Shown: positions 4,486-9,279 of the stretch, in pieces
How positions within the stretch are numbered: position 1 is the first letter of the stretch
How the letters are laid out: each line of letters opens with the position of its first letter
Notes under the pieces: model-generated
The model's database searches: none
Told to the model about the DNA's origin: nothing
Seen by the model: only the letters and a program-made list of their open reading frames with translations
Program-made: the position numbers and the translations under genes
Source of the DNA: Bordetella parapertussis
Lineage (GTDB): Bacteria; Pseudomonadota; Gammaproteobacteria; Burkholderiales; Burkholderiaceae_C
Direction: 5' to 3'
Length of the DNA: 9,279 nt
Assembly: GCA_945875935.1 (NCBI GenBank)
Contig: CAMCNE010000091.1
Location: 1-9,279 of the forward strand

Positions 4486-5691
4486 ATGATTGCTGCCCCT
4501 GTGAAGTCCGCCACCCATGCCGTCTGTGGCGCAGCCGTGCTGATGGCGGTGCTGTTGCTTGGCGCGTGCTCCAAGCCTGCGGAGCCGGCGGGCGGGCCAC
4601 CCGAGGCGGCGCCGGTGTCGGTGGCCGCAGCGGTGCAGCGCACGGTGAGCGACAGCTATGAATTCACCGGCCGCCTTGAGGCGCCGCGCTGGGTCGAGGT
4701 GCGAGCGCGCGTGGGCGGCACGATCGAAAAAGTGCACTTTCGCGATGGCGCACGGGTGGCTGCGGGGACGCTGCTGTTCACCATCGATCCGCAACCCTTT
4801 GAGGCCGAGCTGGCGCGCGCGCAGTCGCAGCTGAGCGCAGCGCGCTCTCGCGCCGAGCTGGCCACGCAAGACCTGGCGCGCGCCACCAAGCTGCTGGAGT
4901 CCAAGGCGGTGTCGCGTCAGGAATTCGATCAGCTCGCGTCGGGTGCGGCCACCAGCAGCGCCGACATCCGCGCGGCCGAAGCAGCGCTGCGCATCGCGCA
5001 ACTCAATTTGGGCTACACCAAGGTGACCGCGCCGATGGCCGGACAGCTCTCGCGTGCCGATTTGACTGAAGGCAACCTGGTCACGCCGCAAAGCGTGCTG
5101 ACCACGCTGGTGGCCACGCAAACGGTGTACGCCTACTTCGATGGCAGCGAGCAGGTCTTCTTGCGGCTGCGCAAGGGCGAACCCGGCTTGCGCACCGTGC
5201 GCATGGGGCTGGCTGACGAGTCGGGCTTTCCGCATGAAGGCCGCATCGATTTCGTCGACAACCGCCTCAATGCGCAGACCGGCTCGATCCGCATGCGGGG
5301 TGTCTTCGACAACGCCCGCGGCGAGTTCACGCCGGGGCTGTTTGCGCGGCTGCAGCTCGCCGGTGGCGTGCCCTACCCTGCGGTGCTGACCCCCGAGCGC
5401 GCCATCTCCACCGACCAAAGCCGCAAGCTGCTGTTCGTGGTGGGCGAAGGCAACGTGGCGCAGCCGCGCGAGGTGCAACTCGGCGCGCTGATGGACGGCA
5501 TGCGCGTCATCACGCAGGGCCTGAAGGCGGGTGAGCTGGTGGTGGTCGACGGCCTGCAGCGTGTGCGCCCCGGCGCGCCAGTCACGCCGATCAAGCTCGA
5601 CACCGACGAGCGCGGCATGCCGCTGGCAGCGCCTGCGCCGGGTGCGGCATCGGCGCCTGCCGCACCTGCTTCGGCAGCGTCGGCGGCCTGA
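4486..5691 (+). CDS. RND efflux periplasmic adaptor (MexE/AcrA type, lipoprotein)
   Basis: Membrane-fusion protein that bridges the inner-membrane RND pump and the outer-membrane channel in the periplasm. The 401-residue precursor has a signal peptide ending in the lipobox LGAC, so Cys28 should be lipidated and anchor the protein in the inner membrane. Domains in order: first membrane-proximal and lipoyl half with VRARVGGTIEKVHFRDG (72-88) and FTIDPQPF (98-105); alpha-helical hairpin (about 106-172); second lipoyl half with YTKVTAPMAGQLS (177-189) and GNLVTPQ (196-202); beta-barrel from VYAYFDGSEQVFLRL (214-228) through the GRIDFVDNRLNAQTGSIRMRG block (252-272); C-terminal domain to about 370. 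Residues 381-401 are an Ala/Pro-rich tail of low complexity. The FDGSEQVFLRL and DNRLNAQTGSIR segments resemble MexE/BpeE more than AcrA. The permease starts 10 bases after the stop codon. Start at 4486 gives the lipoprotein signal directly, though only a weak GAAGA precedes it. Confidence 0.94.
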   Translation: MIAAPVKSATHAVCGAAVLMAVLLLGACSKPAEPAGGPPEAAPVSVAAAVQRTVSDSYEFTGRLEAPRWVEVRARVGGTIEKVHFRDGARVAAGTLLFTIDPQPFEAELARAQSQLSAARSRAELATQDLARATKLLESKAVSRQEFDQLASGAATSSADIRAAEAALRIAQLNLGYTKVTAPMAGQLSRADLTEGNLVTPQSVLTTLVATQTVYAYFDGSEQVFLRLRKGEPGLRTVRMGLADESGFPHEGRIDFVDNRLNAQTGSIRMRGVFDNARGEFTPGLFARLQLAGGVPYPAVLTPERAISTDQSRKLLFVVGEGNVAQPREVQLGALMDGMRVITQGLKAGELVVVDGLQRVRPGAPVTPIKLDTDERGMPLAAPAPGAASAPAAPASAASAA

Positions 5692-5701
5692 GGCCGGCGC
5701 C

Positions 5702-8700
5702 ATGAACATCTCTCGCTTTTTCATCGACCGGCCGATCTTCGCGGCCGTGCTGTCGGTCGTGATCACGCTCATCGGCACGCTGTCGATGTTCATGCTGCCG
5801 ATCTCTGAATACCCCGAGGTCACGCCGCCGCAGGTGGTGGTGCGCGCGCAGTTTCCTGGCGCCAATGCGCGGGTGATTGCCGAGACCGTGTCCACGCCGC
5901 TCGAAGAGCAGTTGAACGGCATTGACGGGCTGCTCTACATGAACAGCCTGGCCACCGCCGACGGCGCGATGACGCTCACGCTGAGCTTCAAGATCGGCAC
6001 CGACCCCGAAGCCGCCGAGACCGCGGTGCAAAACCGCGTGACCCGCGCCACGCCGCGGCTGCCCGAGATCGTGCGGCAGATCGGCATCACCACCGAGAAG
6101 AGCTCGCCCAACCTGACCATGGTGGTTCACATGGTCTCGCCCGACAACCGCTATGACGCGCTGTACCTGCGCAACTACGCGCTGCTCAATGTGCGCGACG
6201 CGCTGTACCGCATTCCCGGCATGGGCTCGGTGCAGGCGTTCGGCTCGGGCGACTACGCCATGCGCGTGTGGCTCGATCCGCAAAAGCTCGCCGCGCGCAA
6301 CCTGACCTCGGGCGACGTGGTGGCCGCGCTGCGCGAACAAAACGCGCAGGTCGCCGCCGGCGTGGTCGGCAGCATGCCGTCGGCGGCGGGCACCGAGTTC
6401 CAGCTGGCCATCAACACCCAGGGCCGCTTGACCACCGAAGAGCAGTTTGCCGACGTGATCGTCAAGGCCGATGCGGCCGATGGCTCGCTGATTCGCATCA
6501 AGGACCTCGGCCGCGTCGAACTCGGCCCGAGCACCTACTCGCTGGGCTCGCTGCTCAACAACAAGGAAGCCTCGGCGATTGCCATCTTCCAGGCGCCCAA
6601 CTCCAACGCGCTGCAGCTGGCCACCGACGTGCGCGCCACCATGGAACGGCTCAAGGCCGACTTCCCCGAAGGCGTCGACTACGACATCGTCTACGACCCC
6701 ACGCGCTTCGTGCAGACCTCGATCGAGAAGGTGATTTCCACGCTGATCGAAGCGGTGCTGCTGGTGGTCATCGTGGTGGTGATCTTTTTGCAGACCTGGC
6801 GCGCCTCGCTGATTCCGCTGCTGGCGGTGCCGGTGTCCATCGTGGGCACGTTTGCGGTGCTGATGATGCTGGGCTTTTCGATCAACACGCTCACGCTGTT
6901 CGGGCTGGTGCTGGCCATCGGCATCGTGGTCGACGACGCCATCGTGGTGGTCGAAAACGTCGAGCGCAACATCGCCGCCGGCCTCAGCCCGCACGCGGCC
7001 AGCGTGAAGGCGATGCAAGAGGTCTCGGGCCCCATCGTCGCCATCGGCCTGGTGCTGTGCGCGGTGTTCGTGCCGCTGGCTTTCGTGAGCGGGCTGTCGG
7101 GCCAGTTCTACAAGCAGTTCGCCGTGACCATCGCGATTTCGACGGTGATCTCGGCGTTCAATTCGCTCACGCTGTCGCCCGCGCTGTGCGCCATCTTGCT
7201 CAAGCCCCACGGCGCCCCCAAAGACCGCCTCACCCGTTTGATCGATGCGGTGTTTGGCGGCTTCTTTCGCTGGTTCAACCGATTCTTCAGCCGCAACGCG
7301 CAGCGCTACAGCGGCGTGGTGACCACCGCGGTGGTCAAGCGCAAGACGGTCTCGCTGGTGATCTACGCCGCGCTGCTGGGCCTCACGGTGTTCATGTTCA
7401 CCAAGGTGCCCACCGGCTTCGTGCCGCAGCAAGACAAGCAGTACCTGATCGGCATCGCGCAGCTGCCCGATGGCGCAAGCCTTGAGCGCACCACCGCAGT
7501 CATCCGCCAGATGAGCGACATCGCCCAGTCGATTCCCGGCGTGCATGCCTCGGTGGCGTTTCCGGGCCTGAGCATCAACGGCTTCACCGCAGCGTCCAAC
7601 TCGGGCATCGTGTTCCTCACGCTCGATCCCTTCGAGCAGCGCGCCACACCCGAGCTCAGCGCCAACGGCATCGTCGCGCAGGTCAACCAGCGGCTGGGCG
7701 TGATTCAAGGAGCCTTCCTGTTCGTGCTCAACCCGCCGCCGGTCAGCGGCCTGGGCAATGCGGGCGGCTTCAGGCTGCAGATCCAGGACCGCTCGGGTGC
7801 TGGCGAGGTGGCGCTCAACGGCGTGGTGCAGCAACTCATGGGCCGCATCTATGGCGACCCCAACAGCTCGATCACGCAGGCCTTCAGCAGCTACCAGATC
7901 AACGTGCCGCAGCTGTTTGCCAATGTCGACCGCACGCGAGCCAAGCAGATGGGCGTCAACCTCAACGACATCTACGACACCATGCAGACCTATCTGGGGT
8001 CGCTGTATGTCAACGACTTCAACCGCTTCGGCAAGACCTATCAGGTCATCGTGCAGGCCGATGCCAGCCACCGCGCCCGGGCCGAAGACATCACCAGCTT
8101 GAAGATCCGCAACGCCAAAGGCGAGATGGTGCCGCTGGGCGCCATGATGAGCGTGGAGCCGACCTTCGGCCCAGCGGCAGTGGGCCGCTACAACAGCGCC
8201 TACACCGCCGACTTCAACGGCGCGGCCAAACCCGGCTTCAGCTCAGGCCAGGCGCAAGCCGAGATGGAAAAAATCCTGGCCGAGACCCTGCCGCGCGGCA
8301 TGGGCTATGAATGGACCGATCTGGTCTACCAGGAAAAGATCGCCGGCAACACCATGGTCGTGATCTTTCCGTTGTGCGTGCTGCTGGTGTTTTTGGTGCT
8401 GGCGGCCACCTACGAGAGCTGGGTGCTGCCGCTGGCCATCTTGCTGATCGTGCCGATGTGCATCCTGAGCGCGGTGCTGGGCGTGTGGGGCAGCGGCTTT
8501 TTGGGGCTGCCGGCCGACGCCAACATCTTCACGCAGATCGCCTTCGTGGTGCTGGTCGGGCTGGCCTGCAAGAACGCCATCCTGATCGTCGAATTCGCCC
8601 GCGAGCTCGAGCTGCAGGGACGCACGCCGGTGCAAGCGGTGGTCGAGTCGTGCCGGCTGCGGCTGCGCCCCATCCTCATGACCTCGATCGCCTTCATTGC

Positions 8701-8917
8701 CGGGGTGATTCCGCTGGTGCTGTCGAGCGGCGCGGGCGCCGAAATGCGCCAGGCCATCGGTATCGCCGTGATGAGCGGAATGATCGGCGTGACGGTGTTC
8801 GGCCTGGTGCTCACGCCGGTGTTCTACGCGCTGCTGCGCCGTCTGTGGCCAGCCAAGCTGCACCACGCGGGGCGCGCCGAGACGGCATCCACTGCTGCGG
8901 GTGATGACCATGCGTGA
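5702..8917 (+). CDS. RND multidrug efflux permease (HAE-1 family, MexF/BpeF type)
   Basis: Inner-membrane proton/drug antiporter that captures substrates from the membrane or periplasm and passes them to the outer-membrane channel. The 1071 residues are a full-length HAE-1 protein, with the 12-helix, two-large-loop layout. MNISRFFIDRPIFA opens the chain. MLPISEYPEVTPP (31-43) is followed by the first porter domain. The proton-relay pair Asp411-Asp412 lies in GIVVDDAIVVVENVERN (407-423), and the matching Lys957 in GLACKNAILIVEF (953-965), equivalent to AcrB Asp407/408 and Lys940. NPPPVSGLGNAGGF (677-690) is typical of the second porter domain. The wording around DYAMRVWLDPQKLAARNLT and IFLQTWRAS follows MexF closely, so MexEF-like substrates (chloramphenicol, quinolones, trimethoprim) are an inference only. 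The start is chosen for the standard N-terminus and for TGAGG overlapping the adaptor stop codon. A longer reading from 5531 is not credible. Confidence 0.97.
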   Translation: MNISRFFIDRPIFAAVLSVVITLIGTLSMFMLPISEYPEVTPPQVVVRAQFPGANARVIAETVSTPLEEQLNGIDGLLYMNSLATADGAMTLTLSFKIGTDPEAAETAVQNRVTRATPRLPEIVRQIGITTEKSSPNLTMVVHMVSPDNRYDALYLRNYALLNVRDALYRIPGMGSVQAFGSGDYAMRVWLDPQKLAARNLTSGDVVAALREQNAQVAAGVVGSMPSAAGTEFQLAINTQGRLTTEEQFADVIVKADAADGSLIRIKDLGRVELGPSTYSLGSLLNNKEASAIAIFQAPNSNALQLATDVRATMERLKADFPEGVDYDIVYDPTRFVQTSIEKVISTLIEAVLLVVIVVVIFLQTWRASLIPLLAVPVSIVGTFAVLMMLGFSINTLTLFGLVLAIGIVVDDAIVVVENVERNIAAGLSPHAASVKAMQEVSGPIVAIGLVLCAVFVPLAFVSGLSGQFYKQFAVTIAISTVISAFNSLTLSPALCAILLKPHGAPKDRLTRLIDAVFGGFFRWFNRFFSRNAQRYSGVVTTAVVKRKTVSLVIYAALLGLTVFMFTKVPTGFVPQQDKQYLIGIAQLPDGASLERTTAVIRQMSDIAQSIPGVHASVAFPGLSINGFTAASNSGIVFLTLDPFEQRATPELSANGIVAQVNQRLGVIQGAFLFVLNPPPVSGLGNAGGFRLQIQDRSGAGEVALNGVVQQLMGRIYGDPNSSITQAFSSYQINVPQLFANVDRTRAKQMGVNLNDIYDTMQTYLGSLYVNDFNRFGKTYQVIVQADASHRARAEDITSLKIRNAKGEMVPLGAMMSVEPTFGPAAVGRYNSAYTADFNGAAKPGFSSGQAQAEMEKILAETLPRGMGYEWTDLVYQEKIAGNTMVVIFPLCVLLVFLVLAATYESWVLPLAILLIVPMCILSAVLGVWGSGFLGLPADANIFTQIAFVVLVGLACKNAILIVEFARELELQGRTPVQAVVESCRLRLRPILMTSIAFIAGVIPLVLSSGAGAEMRQAIGIAVMSGMIGVTVFGLVLTPVFYALLRRLWPAKLHHAGRAETASTAAGDDHA

Positions 8918-9279
8918 GACGCTGACTCCCCTTGTGCAGCAAAGCACCGCACGCCGTGCGCTGGCCTGTGCCATCGCGGCATCGTTGCTGTGCGCGGGCT
9001 GCGCGGCCGTCGGGCCGAATTACCAGACTCCGCCTTCGGCACTTGACGCGGGCTTCATCGGATCGGGTGCGGTCGTGATCAATACCCAGCCGATGGGCGC
9101 TGACATCGCCACCTTCTGGCGCGGCTTCAACGACCCGGCGCTCGATGCCCTGGTTGAACGGGCCTTGCGGGCCAATGGCGACGTGCGCATCGCGCAGGCA
9201 CGGCTGCAAGAAGCCAGCGCGGCGCGCAGCGAAATCGATGCCTCGAGCTTGCCGCAGATTGACCTGCAAGCCGGCGCCA
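8910..9279 (+). CDS. RND outer membrane factor, NodT/OprM-type lipoprotein (3' end outside the window)
   Basis: N-terminal 123 residues of the trimeric outer-membrane channel of the same pump. The signal sequence is a basic QQSTARRALA stretch, then a hydrophobic run into LLCAGC, with Cys31 the likely lipidated residue. The lipobox has Cys at the -3 position where Leu is usual. After it comes AAVGPNYQTP (32-41), the classic NodT-family mature N-terminus, then FWRGFNDPALDALVERAL (68-85) and the start of the first long helical region (RIAQARLQEASAARSEID). The family is normally 470-510 residues, so about three-quarters lies beyond the right edge. The ATG overlaps the permease stop codon by eight bases (ATGCGTGA). 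In-frame ATG at 8904 and GTG at 8901 are alternative starts that add two or three residues. The overlap indicates translational coupling. Confidence 0.92.
   Translation, partial: MRETLTPLVQQSTARRALACAIAASLLCAGCAAVGPNYQTPPSALDAGFIGSGAVVINTQPMGADIATFWRGFNDPALDALVERALRANGDVRIAQARLQEASAARSEIDASSLPQIDLQAGA

Noticed and set aside
3645..4643. 332-codon minus-strand open frame opposite trmB
   Set aside because: trmB carries all its catalytic motifs on the plus strand, so the minus frame is a high-GC shadow.
4303..5922. 539-codon minus-strand open frame across the trmB end, adaptor and permease start
   Set aside because: Compositional shadow of the coding strand. The translation is Arg/His/Gly-rich with no recognisable motif.
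5591..8071. 826-codon open frame on the minus strand opposite the RND permease
   Set aside because: It is antisense to an unmistakable full-length permease. Its translation is rich in His, Arg, Gly and Asp, as expected from the complement of GC-rich codons, and shows no domain, start signal or ribosome binding site.

Overview
The window is very G+C-rich, densely coded DNA from a proteobacterium. The protein families and their sequence character fit a betaproteobacterium of the order Burkholderiales, probably Comamonadaceae-like. That placement is inferred from style and not from a marker gene. No phage, plasmid, transposase, integrase or CRISPR genes are visible, and most of the window looks like ordinary chromosomal housekeeping and envelope DNA.

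Left part (1-1226). The first 698 bases, read leftwards, are the N-terminal part of a family 2 glycosyltransferase that runs off the left edge. Reading rightwards from 822 is a complete tRNA-Gly with anticodon CCC, followed by an intrinsic terminator. The stretch 896-1226 holds no gene. It contains a cluster of four related GC-rich hairpin repeats (REP/BIME-like, two in each orientation), a fifth unrelated hairpin, and an intrinsic terminator that serves the next leftward gene.

Middle part (1227-4349). Two leftward genes follow: a MipA/OmpV-family outer membrane protein with a signal peptide, and a membrane-anchored alpha/beta hydrolase. The 193 bases between them hold a possible -10 element, a perfect 16-bp palindrome and a hairpin, which together look like a regulated promoter and leader for the mipA-like gene. 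Two rightward genes come next: a four-helix PsiE-family membrane protein with a strong ribosome binding site, and trmB, the tRNA (guanine-N7-)-methyltransferase.

Right part (4486-9279). This is a tripartite RND multidrug-efflux operon of the MexEF-OprN/BpeEF type. It encodes a lipoprotein periplasmic adaptor, an inner-membrane HAE-1 permease of 1071 residues with the proton-relay residues intact, and the start of a NodT/OprM-type outer membrane factor cut by the right edge. The spacing (10 bases, then an 8-base overlap) indicates one co-transcribed, translationally coupled unit pumping substrates from the inner membrane or periplasm to the outside. No regulator gene lies next to it within the window.

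I found no convincing undescribed multi-gene system. The most unusual structure is the hairpin-repeat cluster and the way one copy abuts the mipA-like stop codon. The palindromic mipA-like promoter region comes next.
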